A DNA stretch of 64,000 nucleotides from Armatimonadota bacterium (lineage in GTDB: Bacteria; Armatimonadota; HRBIN16). The stretch lies in assembly GCA_026003175.1 (NCBI GenBank), contig BPGT01000002.1, positions 62,001 to 126,000 on the forward strand. Direction: 5' to 3'. Below, one piece after another: positions 1-8,260 of this stretch. Each line of letters opens with the position of its first letter. Position 1 is the first letter of the stretch. The notes under the pieces were generated by a model that saw only the letters and a list, made by a program, of their open reading frames with translations, was not told the origin of the DNA and searched no databases. The translations under genes and the position numbers were made by a program.

Positions 1-603
1 TGGAGGCGTGCGGCATACGTGCTGATGTTCCTGTACTCCGGCTTTATCATCCTGATAGCCACCGAACCGTTCACCGAGGGGCTGATCCATCTGGGCAAGA
101 GCTTCGGCATCAGCGAGTTCGTGCTGATTCAGTGGCTTGCCCCGCTGGCTTCCGAGTCGCCGGAGATGATTATCCTGTGCTACTTCGCGCTGCGCGGGCA
201 TGTGGCATCCGCCATGTCGGCGATTATCTCGTCCAAAATCAACCAGTGGACTCTGCTCATCGGTTCCCTGCCTGTCATCTACTCGATATCCGCAGGGCAT
301 ATTTCCTTCCTGCCTATGGAACCGCGCCCACGCGAGGAGGTGTTACTCACGGCGGCACAGTCGCTGTTTGCCTGCGCGGTGATTGCCAACCGCTTCTTCA
401 GCCGTCTAGAGGCGCTGCTTTTGTTTGTGCTGTTTAGTGCACAGCTGCTGATACCCAGTGTGACAGTGCGCTACGGCTTCACCGTGCTCTACTTCGTGCT
501 GGCCATAGGATGGCTGTTCGCCTATCGTCGCGAAGTGGGCGTGAATCTGAGCATCTTCCTGCGTCTAGCGAGGCGGTTGCCCGTGCCCGAGGAGGTCACC
601 TGA
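1..603 (+). CDS. Sodium/calcium exchanger-like (CaCA) protein, C-terminal part
   Basis: The frame is open from base 1, so the N-terminal half lies outside the window; about 200 residues remain. Several hydrophobic segments are visible. The stretch around LAPLASESPEM followed by SSKINQWTLL resembles the second alpha-repeat of the CaCA cation/calcium antiporter superfamily, in which acidic and small polar residues bind the ion. By family it would be an inner-membrane Ca2+ (or H+) versus Na+ antiporter. Its TGA stop overlaps by one base the ATG of the sugar permease that follows, so the two may be translationally coupled, although no functional link is obvious. The family call is fairly good; the transported ion cannot be read from the fragment. 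Confidence 0.75.
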   Translation, partial: WRRAAYVLMFLYSGFIILIATEPFTEGLIHLGKSFGISEFVLIQWLAPLASESPEMIILCYFALRGHVASAMSAIISSKINQWTLLIGSLPVIYSISAGHISFLPMEPRPREEVLLTAAQSLFACAVIANRFFSRLEALLLFVLFSAQLLIPSVTVRYGFTVLYFVLAIGWLFAYRREVGVNLSIFLRLARRLPVPEEVT

Positions 604-1577
604 TGCACCGCCTGCTGCGGGCACGCGAATTCGGTATCCTGATAGTGCTGGCGGCGGAAATCGCCGCCTTTAGCATCTTGACGCACCGCCCTGACCGTCC
701 GAACCCCATGCTCGGCGCCGATAACCTGCTGGCTACCGTGCGCGACATGACCGTCCTCGCTATAGCTGCGCTCGGCTCCTGCGTCATTATTATCTCCGGC
801 GGGATTGACCTGTCGGTCGGTTCCTGTATCGCGTTGACCTCGGTAGTTACCGCGCACGCGATTGTATCGGGTTACTCACCTCTGGCGGCGTCTGTGCTGG
901 GGGTGCTGACGGCGATAGTGATAGGTCTTCTGTCCGCGACCTTCGTCACCCGCGCCAAGCTGCCTCCCTTCATCGCCACGTTGGGCATGATGAGCATTGC
1001 GCGTGGGCTGGCATACCTGATTACCAGAGGTGCCACCATTCCCATTCCCGACTCAGCGTTCACGCGCGGGCTGGGCAGCGGGATGATACCGCTTCCGGGG
1101 CTGTCGGTTCCTGTGCCGGTATTATTGTTGTTGGCGTGCGCACTGCTGTTCCACCTGCTGATGACGCGCACGCGCTGGGGGCGCGAGATCTATGCGCTGG
1201 GCGGCAACGAGGAAGCCGCGCGTTTGTCGGGTGTGCCGATAAGGCGTCTGAAGTACATGGTGTACGCGCTGGGCGGGCTGATGGCTGGGCTGGCGGGGGT
1301 GATATTCACCGCCTATTACGGCACGGGGCAATCTACCGCCGCCATGGGCTGGGAGCTGGACGCCATCGCCTCGGTGGTCATCGGCGGAGGCAGCCTGTCG
1401 GGTGGACGTGGCTCGATATGGGGCACCTGCATCGGTGCGCTCATCTTTCAGGTGTTGCGCAGTGGTCTGGCGATGGTGGGCGCGTCCGACTACAACCAGC
1501 TCATCATCGGCGCGGTGGTGATTGCGGTTGTAGCGTTTGACCAGATGACGAGCAGGCGTCGCATGGGAATGGGTTGA
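603..1577 (+). CDS. ABC transporter permease, RbsC-like (monosaccharide)
   Basis: 324 residues with about eight to ten hydrophobic segments, typical of RbsC/XylH/AraH-type permeases of carbohydrate ABC importers. The hallmark IISGGIDLSVGS lies near residue 65, and the cytoplasmic loop GGNEEAARLSGVPIRR, which contacts the ATPase, lies near residue 205. The start at 603 is chosen because it overlaps the upstream stop (TGATG) and begins a normal N-terminus; a longer open frame upstream merely overlaps the exchanger gene. No ATPase or periplasmic binding protein is found downstream, so its partners must lie upstream of the window or elsewhere. Ribose-type sugar specificity is a family guess only. 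Confidence 0.85.
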   Translation: MHRLLRAREFGILIVLAAEIAAFSILTHRPDRPNPMLGADNLLATVRDMTVLAIAALGSCVIIISGGIDLSVGSCIALTSVVTAHAIVSGYSPLAASVLGVLTAIVIGLLSATFVTRAKLPPFIATLGMMSIARGLAYLITRGATIPIPDSAFTRGLGSGMIPLPGLSVPVPVLLLLACALLFHLLMTRTRWGREIYALGGNEEAARLSGVPIRRLKYMVYALGGLMAGLAGVIFTAYYGTGQSTAAMGWELDAIASVVIGGGSLSGGRGSIWGTCIGALIFQVLRSGLAMVGASDYNQLIIGAVVIAVVAFDQMTSRRRMGMG

Positions 1578-1663
1578 CCTTACAACCCTCAGAGAAGGCA
1601 AGTCTTGGTAAAAACAGCAGATGTGATCACCTGTGAGCAGATAGATGGAGATGCCCTACGAAG

Positions 1664-1669
1664 TATAAT
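1664..1669 (+). promoter_or_regulatory. Possible -10 element upstream of the DUF1156 gene
   Basis: A perfect TATAAT stands 29 bases before the GTG start of the methyltransferase gene. No good -35 box is seen at the usual spacing, so this is only a weak promoter candidate. Confidence 0.3.
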
Positions 1670-1697
1670 GAAAATGCCAAACGGAGGTGCATGAACC

Positions 1698-4448
1698 GTG
1701 ACTTCTAACCGCTTCCTGATCGAATCCACCCCGCCCTTGCGGGAACTCTCCGCCGAGGCCCGGCGGGAGAAAGCCATCCGCCACGGGCATATCTCCACGC
1801 TCCACGTGTGGTGGTCTCGAAAGCCGCTGGTGACCGCCCGCGCCGCCGCGCTGGGCGCGCTGCTGACCGATGACGAGGACGTCTCGCCGGACTTCATCAA
1901 AAACCTCTGCCGGTGGGAGGTGCACGACGGCGACCCCGGCGGGCGTTACCTGCTGGAGCAGGCCCGCGCCCTCATCCGCCGACGCTACGGCACGACGCCC
2001 CCGAAAGTGCTGGACTCCTTCGCCGGCGGCGGCTCGATCCCGCTGGAGGCCTTGCGCCTTGGCGCTGAGGCACACGCCGTGGAATACAACCCCGTGGCCT
2101 ACCTCATCCTCAAGGCGACCGTGGAATATCCCCAGCGCTACGGGCACCGGCTGGTGAGCGAAGTAAAGCGCTGGGGCGACTGGGTGCTGGAACAAGCCCG
2201 CGGCGAACTGTCCGCTTTCTACCCCCCTCTCCCTGTGGGAGAGGGGCCGGGGGTGAGGTCTAGCAGCGAAACCCCCATCGCCTACCTCTGGCGCCGCACC
2301 ATTCGCTGTCCCAACCCCGCCTGCGGCGCCGAAATCCCCCTGGCGGTTCAGTGGTGGCTCGCTCGCAAGGACAACAAGAAGGTGGCGCTCCAGCCCATCC
2401 CGAACCGGGCGGAAAAACGGGTGGATTTCGCCATCGTGGAGGGCAAGCGGATTGATTTCGACCCCTCAAAGGGGACGGTGAGCCGCGGCAACGCCGTCTG
2501 CCTGGTCTGCAACACCAGCGTGAAGGACGACTACGTGAAAGCCGAGGCACAGGCTGGGCGCATGGGGCATCGCCTGGTGGCGGTGGTCACTACGCGCGGG
2601 CGCGGCCAAGGGCGCAACTACCGCCTGGCCACGGATGCGGACCTGGCCGCCTTCCGCAAAGCCGAAGAAGCGCTGCGGGCGCTCGTGCAAACGCCCTCGC
2701 CCTGGCCCTTCAACCTCCCCTGGGTGCCGGAGGAGCCTTTTCCGGGCATGATAGGGGGTCAGGGATTTTTCAAATATGGAAAGGTCCCAAAATACGGCGC
2801 GGAGGTCTGGGGCCAGCTCTTCAACCCCCGCCAGTTGCTGGCGCTGGTGACCTTTGGCAAGTGGGTGCGGGCGGCGCACCGGGAGATCCTGCGCCAGACC
2901 CACGACCCCGACTTCGCCCAAGCCGTGGCGACGTATCTGGGGTTGGCGGTGGATTTTGTGGCGAATTATAACTGCATACTTGCGAGCAACCACGCCAGTA
3001 AAGAAGTCTTGCGTGCTGCGATGGCAGGCCATCACCTACATATGGTTTGGGACTACGCAGAGACGAATCCGCTTCAGGACGAGGCGGGGAGCGGTTGGGG
3101 CGCGGCGATGGAATGGCTCATCCGTTACCTCACCCGCGAATCCCGCATCCCGCAGGTCGGCTCTGCCCATCTCGGCTCGGCGGCGGCGCTCCCCTTCCCG
3201 GACAAGCATTTCGACGCCGTGGTGATTGACCCGCCCTATGCGGATAATGTGCCCTATGCGGACCTTTCGGACTTCTTCTATGTGTGGCTGCGGCGCACCG
3301 TGGGAGACCTCTACCCCGAAGCCTTCAGCACGCCGCTGGTGCCCAAGGACGAGGAAGCCGTCGTCAACCCGGCGCGCTTCGGCGGCAGAAAAGAGGGCGA
3401 GCGAATCGCCCAGGCACACTACCAGCGCCTGATGCAGAAGTCCTTTGAGGAGATTTACCGCGTGCTCAAGCCCGAAGGCATGGCGGTGGTGATGTTCACC
3501 CACCGCTCCACCGCAGCGTGGGAAAGCCTCATCCGGAGCCTTTTAGATGCCGGGCTGTACCCCACCGCCTCCTGGCCCGTGCACACGGAGATGGAAGCCT
3601 CCACCCACCAGCGGGGCAAGGGCGCCATCCAGAGCACCATCCTGATGGCTTGCCGGCGGCGTCCGGAGAACGCCGGCGTCGGCTGGTACGCCCAGGTGCG
3701 GGCGGAGCTGGAGCGGGTCATCCCCGAACGCTTGCGGGAGTTCTGGAGTGCGGGCATTCGCGGGGCGGACTTCTTCATCTCCTCCATCGGCCCGGCGGTG
3801 GGCGTCTTCGGCAGGTATCGCAAGGTGATGCGCCCGGATGGGGTGGAGGTCACGGTGGGCGACCTTCTGGACGAGGCGCGCACCATCGTCACCGCCTTCG
3901 CCCTGGAGCAGTTGGGGCTTTCGCGCCTGGACGAGCCGACGCGCTTTTACGTGCTCTACCGCTGGGCATACGGTGGGGAGGAACTCTCCTTTGACGAGGG
4001 CAACAAGTTAGCCAAGAGCGTCGGTGTGGAGTTGGACTCTCTTTCGGCACAGCATCGCCTGGTGGAGCGCCGTGGCGACAAAGTGCAGGTGCCCATCTTC
4101 GTCAGGCGCATGGAGGACGAGGCGTATCGCAGGTGGCTGCAGCGGGCGCTGGACGATGGGATGCTGGGGCGGCTGCCTGCGGTGGACCAGTTGCACCTGT
4201 TGCTCTACCTGTGGCGCAGAGGCGAGGTGGAGGCGCTGTCCGCCGCTCTGGGGCGCGCCGGTGTGCTGGCTGAGGACCACCCCCTGTGGGGGACGGCGCA
4301 GGCGCTTCTGGAGGTGGAACAGGGTGCAAACGGCGGGGAGGTAAAGGAAGAGGCGACGGTGTTGGCGCAGCTTCTGGGCAGCAAGCGCAGCCTCTTGCGT
4401 GGGGTGGAGGCGGCTCAGGCCGCCGCCCAGCAGTTGCGTTTGTTCTAG
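1698..4448 (+). CDS. DUF1156-family DNA methyltransferase with Zn ribbon (COG1743-like)
   Basis: A 916-residue predicted N6-adenine or N4-cytosine DNA methylase. The N-terminus (to about residue 60, with LHVWWSRKPL) is the DUF1156 signature. SAM-binding motif I (DSFAGGGS) lies at about residues 106-113 and the catalytic DPPY at 511-514. A four-Cys Zn ribbon sits between them (CPNPAC at 204-209, CLVC at 268-271). GTG is chosen as start because GGAGG lies about ten bases upstream. Relatives often sit beside DUF499 ATPases, DUF3780 and HerA-type helicases in anti-phage islands; none of those is here, so this copy is an orphan. It appears more GC-rich than its neighbours and carries an in-frame palindromic repeat at 2222-2258, both consistent with transfer. 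Methylation activity is inferred from motifs. Confidence 0.85.
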   Translation: MTSNRFLIESTPPLRELSAEARREKAIRHGHISTLHVWWSRKPLVTARAAALGALLTDDEDVSPDFIKNLCRWEVHDGDPGGRYLLEQARALIRRRYGTTPPKVLDSFAGGGSIPLEALRLGAEAHAVEYNPVAYLILKATVEYPQRYGHRLVSEVKRWGDWVLEQARGELSAFYPPLPVGEGPGVRSSSETPIAYLWRRTIRCPNPACGAEIPLAVQWWLARKDNKKVALQPIPNRAEKRVDFAIVEGKRIDFDPSKGTVSRGNAVCLVCNTSVKDDYVKAEAQAGRMGHRLVAVVTTRGRGQGRNYRLATDADLAAFRKAEEALRALVQTPSPWPFNLPWVPEEPFPGMIGGQGFFKYGKVPKYGAEVWGQLFNPRQLLALVTFGKWVRAAHREILRQTHDPDFAQAVATYLGLAVDFVANYNCILASNHASKEVLRAAMAGHHLHMVWDYAETNPLQDEAGSGWGAAMEWLIRYLTRESRIPQVGSAHLGSAAALPFPDKHFDAVVIDPPYADNVPYADLSDFFYVWLRRTVGDLYPEAFSTPLVPKDEEAVVNPARFGGRKEGERIAQAHYQRLMQKSFEEIYRVLKPEGMAVVMFTHRSTAAWESLIRSLLDAGLYPTASWPVHTEMEASTHQRGKGAIQSTILMACRRRPENAGVGWYAQVRAELERVIPERLREFWSAGIRGADFFISSIGPAVGVFGRYRKVMRPDGVEVTVGDLLDEARTIVTAFALEQLGLSRLDEPTRFYVLYRWAYGGEELSFDEGNKLAKSVGVELDSLSAQHRLVERRGDKVQVPIFVRRMEDEAYRRWLQRALDDGMLGRLPAVDQLHLLLYLWRRGEVEALSAALGRAGVLAEDHPLWGTAQALLEVEQGANGGEVKEEATVLAQLLGSKRSLLRGVEAAQAAAQQLRLF
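2224..2246 (+). repeat. Palindromic CCCTCTCC/GGAGAGGG module inside a gene
   Basis: A stem of CCCTCTCCC and GGGAGAGGG with a TGT loop, followed by GGGGGTGAGG, lies in frame inside the methyltransferase gene and encodes PPLPVGEGPGVRS. The same module occurs between genes elsewhere in this window (27945, 36878, 43466) and inside the MITE copies. Confidence 0.7.
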
Positions 4449-4609
4449 TCGCTGAGAGTACTTGTTTAGCGCGGAGGACACAAAGAGCGCAGAGACGATG
4501 GTGGTAGTGCTGCTGCTGGCGGCAGGTTTTCTGCCCGTTCCGCGTGCAGGGTGACTGACCATTGCGGCGTGGGTGGTGTATTACCTGCGTTTCAGGGAGT
4601 AAGGTATTG

Positions 4610-7066
4610 CTACGCCGCCCACGCCGCCTCCTCTACGCCCACCCACTTCGCCAGCGTCTCCGCCAGCCGGTCGCGCTTGACGGGCTTGCTCAGGTAGTCG
4701 TCCATGCCCGTTTCCAGGCAAGCGCGGCGGTCGCTTTCCATCGAGTGGGCGGTCATGGCGATGATGATGCGGTGCTCTCCCGTGGCGCGTTCCGCTTCGC
4801 GGATGCGCCGGGTGGCTTCGTAACCATCCATCTCGGGCATCTGCACGTCCATCAGGATGATGTCGTACTCGCCGGTCAGTGCTTTTTGCACCGCTTCCGC
4901 CCCGTTAACGGCGACGTCCACAGAGCAGCCGAGCGACTCCAGCATCTTCACCGCCACCATACGGTTGACCTCGTTGTCCTCCGCCAGTAATACATAGCAA
5001 TGGGTGAATCTGGGGAAGGTGGAGAGCGTTGCATCTTTCGACTGGTATACCTCTTCTGCTATTGGCAGGGTCAGGTCCACCCAGAAGGTGCTGCCTTTGC
5101 CCGGCTCGCTCTGCACGCTAATCTGCCCTCCCATCATCTCCACCAGCTTCTTGCTGATAGCCAGCCCCAAACCGGTGCCGCCGTAACGGCGGGTGATGGA
5201 GCCGTCCGCCTGCGTGAACTCATCGAAGATGCGCGGCAGGCTTTCGGGTGGAATGCCGATACCGGTATCGCTGACACGGATGCGCAATTTCGCCTGCCTG
5301 TTGTGCTCATTGCCTGTCTCTCCGAGATACTCGAGACCGACGGTAATGCTGCCTTGCTCGGTAAATTTCGTTGCGTTGTTCACCAGGTTGTTCACTATCT
5401 GGCGGATACGCAGTTCATCGCCCACTACCGCTCGAGGTACGTTCGGCGCGATGTTTGTGTATAGCCCCAGTCCCTTGCTGCGTGCGGGAGAGGCGAACAA
5501 TGCGGCGACCTCTTTCAGCATCTGTACAGGGTCAAACGGCTCGGGATTCAAAGTCATGCGCCCGGACTCTATCTTGGAGAGGTCGAGTATATCGTTGATA
5601 ATACCCATGAGTGTGTTCGCGCTGCCTTGCACCATGCTCAGGTACTCGCGCTGTTCGGCATTGAGCGGGGTATCTGCCAGCAGGTCCAGCATTCCGATGA
5701 TTCCGTTCATGGGCGTGCGGATTTCGTGGCTCATGTTGGCGAGGAACGCGGACTTAGCCCGGCTCGCCGCCTCAGCTACCTCCGCCAGACGAGTGGCTTC
5801 CGATAGCGCGTCCTGCAATTGCTGGTTCATTTCCGCCAGGGCTTCTACCATCTTTGTGCGTTCGATAGCAATACCTGCGATATGCGTCACCACCTCTGCG
5901 ACCTGTTGCTCACCCTCAGAAGGATAGTGTCTGAAGGGATAGAAGGCAGTGAACACCCCCAGCACCTGTCCGGAGCTGGAGCGAATAGGCAACGAGTAGC
6001 AGGCTACGACGTCAGTCAGTTCGTCGGTGTGCTGGAAGCTGTGCCAGAGTGGGCTGATACTGGTATCGGGCACGATGACCGGTTCGTTGCGAAAGGCAGC
6101 TGCGCCGCTGGGAGAAGTGGTGTTGCCTACCGGCTGCTGCGCCAAAACACGGCGAAGCCTTTCATCGAAGCTAGGTGCAGCAAACAGTTGCAGGTGCTCA
6201 CCGTTTCTCAGCATCACGGCACACTTGGTCCCCGTGTATAGTGCCTCGAACTGTCGGCACAAGGAATCCAGTAAATCGGTCAGCGGTACGTTGCGAGTAA
6301 CTTTTTCCAGCACCTCCAGTTCAAACTCCAGCAGTCCTGCGCGGGTGGTGACCAGCTGGTTGTATTCGGACTGGCGGCGCGAGTAGTAGGCGACAACCCC
6401 CACCCCCACAGCAAAAATCAACGCGAGGATGGTAGCAGCAGATACTGCCAGCCGCAGCCCGGCAAGCCGTCCCATCAGACTGTCTACCGACATTGACACC
6501 GCAACCGCCTGAGGGTGTTGCTTATCCGCCGTCCTGACGGGCACATATGCGCCAATATAGTCACGCCCCTGCTCAACGTGACTGTCTGGCTCCACCAGCG
6601 TCACCTGGAAGCGCAGAGCGTTCATCAACTCCGGTGGCGCAGACGGTTGCTCCCCGGAGTCGCCGGATTTGGCTGCGCTGAGAAGCAACACCGGTTTCCC
6701 TTCATGGAGCGCATAAACGCGAATGTCATGCAGGTCTGAGGAGAGACGAAGCAAATTGCTCAGCGCATCTTGTGCAGCACTCTGCGGGCGTATCTGGGAT
6801 GCACAGCTGGTCTCCAGAGTGTGTGCAGCAAGCTTCGCCGTGTACAGAAGCTCTTGACGTGCCTCGTGCTCTACGAGGTCCCGAGCATGTATGTATATCG
6901 CGCTGCTACCCAGCAGTGCAACGGCAAAGGTAATCACCGTGAACGCTATGCCGAACACTGCAGCAGCGCGTCCGCTGGTTGCGCTAACCTGTGTGTCCAT
7001 TATCTCCACCCTTGCTACGTCGTTCGTCTCGGAGCGACGACCTTCATGTTGTGCTTGAGTGAACAT
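4610..7066 (-). CDS. Hybrid sensor histidine kinase (GAF, HisKA, HATPase_c, REC)
   Basis: An 818-residue membrane sensor kinase. TM helix 1 (about residues 35-60) and TM2 (about 205-230) flank a roughly 145-residue periplasmic sensor region. A GAF-like domain follows (about 260-420), then a coiled linker, the HisKA box SHEIRTP with the phosphorylated His, a HATPase_c domain ([17 protein letters not shown]) and a C-terminal receiver domain with [10 protein letters not shown] and phospho-acceptor Asp in [11 protein letters not shown]. It should autophosphorylate and pass phosphate to its own receiver and then to an HPt or regulator not encoded nearby. The start at 7066 has GGAAGGAAG just upstream; an ATG 22 codons later also has a GGTGGAG box, and a still longer frame to 7117 lacks a site. 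The signal sensed is unknown. Confidence 0.88.
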   Translation of the reverse strand: MFTQAQHEGRRSETNDVARVEIMDTQVSATSGRAAAVFGIAFTVITFAVALLGSSAIYIHARDLVEHEARQELLYTAKLAAHTLETSCASQIRPQSAAQDALSNLLRLSSDLHDIRVYALHEGKPVLLLSAAKSGDSGEQPSAPPELMNALRFQVTLVEPDSHVEQGRDYIGAYVPVRTADKQHPQAVAVSMSVDSLMGRLAGLRLAVSAATILALIFAVGVGVVAYYSRRQSEYNQLVTTRAGLLEFELEVLEKVTRNVPLTDLLDSLCRQFEALYTGTKCAVMLRNGEHLQLFAAPSFDERLRRVLAQQPVGNTTSPSGAAAFRNEPVIVPDTSISPLWHSFQHTDELTDVVACYSLPIRSSSGQVLGVFTAFYPFRHYPSEGEQQVAEVVTHIAGIAIERTKMVEALAEMNQQLQDALSEATRLAEVAEAASRAKSAFLANMSHEIRTPMNGIIGMLDLLADTPLNAEQREYLSMVQGSANTLMGIINDILDLSKIESGRMTLNPEPFDPVQMLKEVAALFASPARSKGLGLYTNIAPNVPRAVVGDELRIRQIVNNLVNNATKFTEQGSITVGLEYLGETGNEHNRQAKLRIRVSDTGIGIPPESLPRIFDEFTQADGSITRRYGGTGLGLAISKKLVEMMGGQISVQSEPGKGSTFWVDLTLPIAEEVYQSKDATLSTFPRFTHCYVLLAEDNEVNRMVAVKMLESLGCSVDVAVNGAEAVQKALTGEYDIILMDVQMPEMDGYEATRRIREAERATGEHRIIIAMTAHSMESDRRACLETGMDDYLSKPVKRDRLAETLAKWVGVEEAAWAA

Positions 7067-7165
7067 TGGCTTCCTTCCCGGTTGTATTCTTATCAGTGGC
7101 ATTATCGGTAGCAACATGGTTATATTGCATACTTCTGCGTAAAAACCGGTATTGTTCTGGGGGTT

Positions 7166-7351
7166 GAGGGTGTTCGAGAATTGTTGAGAAGTTGGTTGTA
7201 GCGCAAGGAGAGAGGCGTTCTTGCTATCCCTGCCTTACCTCACCCCCGTCCCCTCTCCTACGAGGAGAGGGGCGTTCCCCCTTCCCTTGCAGGGAAGGGG
7301 GCAAGGGGGTTAGGTTATCTATCCATTCAACCAGCAATTTCGAACACCCTC
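7166..7351 (+). mobile_element. MITE-like element, copy 1 (186 bp, 9-bp target duplication)
   Basis: A non-coding element bounded by inverted ends GAGGGTGTTCGA and TCGAACACCCTC. It is flanked by the perfect 9-bp direct repeat CTGGGGGTT (7157-7165 and 7352-7360), as expected of transposase-made insertion. Inside are two strong hairpins (CCCCTCTCCT-type and CCCCTTCCCT-type arms). Copies with the same ends lie at 33925-34111 and 53457-53645 in the opposite orientation. It has no coding capacity of its own, so it must have been mobilised in trans. Confidence 0.88.
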
Positions 7352-7433
7352 CTGGGGGTTTGACTTTCCCTCGAGGTTTCTTCCATAATAGGAATGCTTG
7401 TATCTGCTTTGAGGCTTATCGGAGGTAGAGAAG

Positions 7434-7643
7434 ATGCACGCACGCTGTAAATACTTGAGGACCAAAATGGATTATGTCGCACGCGCCGCCGCCTCTGATG
7501 ACCTGAGCCTGGCGGACGCTTCCTCGCAAAAACACTTCTGGTGTCTGCGCACGATGAAGCCGTTGGGACCAGATGGCGCACCAGTGGATGAAACGTCGTG
7601 TGTCGCCGAGCGTGAATGCTTTGTGGCAGAGGGCGAAGCATGA
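7434..7643 (+). CDS. Small cysteine-containing protein, unknown function
   Basis: A 69-residue protein with four Cys (positions 5, 37, 56, 62) in segments CKYLRTK, WCLRT, GPDGAPVD and SCVAERECF. The regular placing of the Cys suggests a metal or Fe-S site; I do not recognise a named family. GGAGG lies about ten bases before the ATG, and the TGA stop overlaps the ATG of the next membrane-protein gene (ATGA), so the two are probably translated together. No signal peptide or membrane helix is present, so it should be cytoplasmic. The real start and coupling are well supported; any function is inference. Confidence 0.65.
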   Translation: MHARCKYLRTKMDYVARAAASDDLSLADASSQKHFWCLRTMKPLGPDGAPVDETSCVAERECFVAEGEA

Positions 7644-8143
7644 GCTGGGGCGACCTGGTTGTCAAGTGGGTGCACGTCATCAGCATCGTGACCGGGGTGG
7701 GGTTGACACTCTTTCAGTATCTGGTGTTGCTACCGGTGTTGCGCCGGGTGCAGGGCGTGCCCGAGGAGTTCATCAAAGCGGTGCAGCGGCGTGCGGGTAT
7801 GGTTATCGGCATCGCGTGGGTGCTGATCTGGGTGACCGGCATTTACAATCTGGTGGTGGTCATTCCTACGGTCAAGCCGAACTACCATCTCATCCTGGGC
7901 GCCAAGATTCTGCTAGTGCTGGTGTTGTTTTTCATCTCCACCGCCTTGTCGCACCCTTCGCTGGCGTTCGAGGGAATTCAGCGTAACAGGGCGCGATGGG
8001 TGGCGCTGGCGGCGTGGCTGGGTATCGTGATTATTGCCCTTTCCGCTACGCTGAACATGATGCGTTTGAAAGGAGTGGCACTGAAGGAGTTACCCGCCCC
8101 GGCGCAGGTGCAGCAACTGCCTTCTGGCTCGCCGCTACCATAG
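7640..8143 (+). CDS. Small integral membrane protein, CopD-like
   Basis: 167 residues with four predicted helices (about residues 8-30, 50-75, 82-102 and 118-138). The opening KWVHVISIVTGVGLTLFQYL and the layout resemble CopD/DUF2269-type four-helix membrane proteins, some of which bind heme or copper through His residues in the helices; His near residues 12 and 73 could be such ligands. It begins within the stop of the small Cys protein (ATGA). The C-terminal tail is short and Pro/Gln-rich. The family assignment is tentative; membrane location is clear. Confidence 0.6.
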   Translation: MSWGDLVVKWVHVISIVTGVGLTLFQYLVLLPVLRRVQGVPEEFIKAVQRRAGMVIGIAWVLIWVTGIYNLVVVIPTVKPNYHLILGAKILLVLVLFFISTALSHPSLAFEGIQRNRARWVALAAWLGIVIIALSATLNMMRLKGVALKELPAPAQVQQLPSGSPLP

Positions 8144-8167
8144 GGAGGTAGATCGCCAAAATGCTGG

Positions 8168-8193
8168 GGAGGGCGAAGTTCCTATCGAGCCGT
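8168..8193 (+). repeat. 26-bp intergenic repeat GGAGGGCGA..CGAGCCGT
   Basis: It matches 22 of 26 bases with 18886-18911, and a related inverted copy lies at 11471-11495. It sits between the CopD-like gene and malic enzyme and has no coding role. Confidence 0.55.
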
Positions 8194-8260
8194 GCGCAGT
8201 ACCCCGCCTACGCCTCCGGGCTAAACCAGCTCAACGGGAAATTCGCCTCCCCTGTGTTTG

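Noticed and set aside
1640-4448. A complete defence island around the methyltransferase
   Set aside because: Neighbours are a sugar permease and a histidine kinase; no nuclease, helicase or ATPase of known defence clusters adjoins.
4498-4554. Mini-frame MVVVLLLAAGFLPVPRAG resembling a signal peptide
   Set aside because: It stops after 18 codons with no following domain. It may be a shredded gene start, but the evidence is too small to call.
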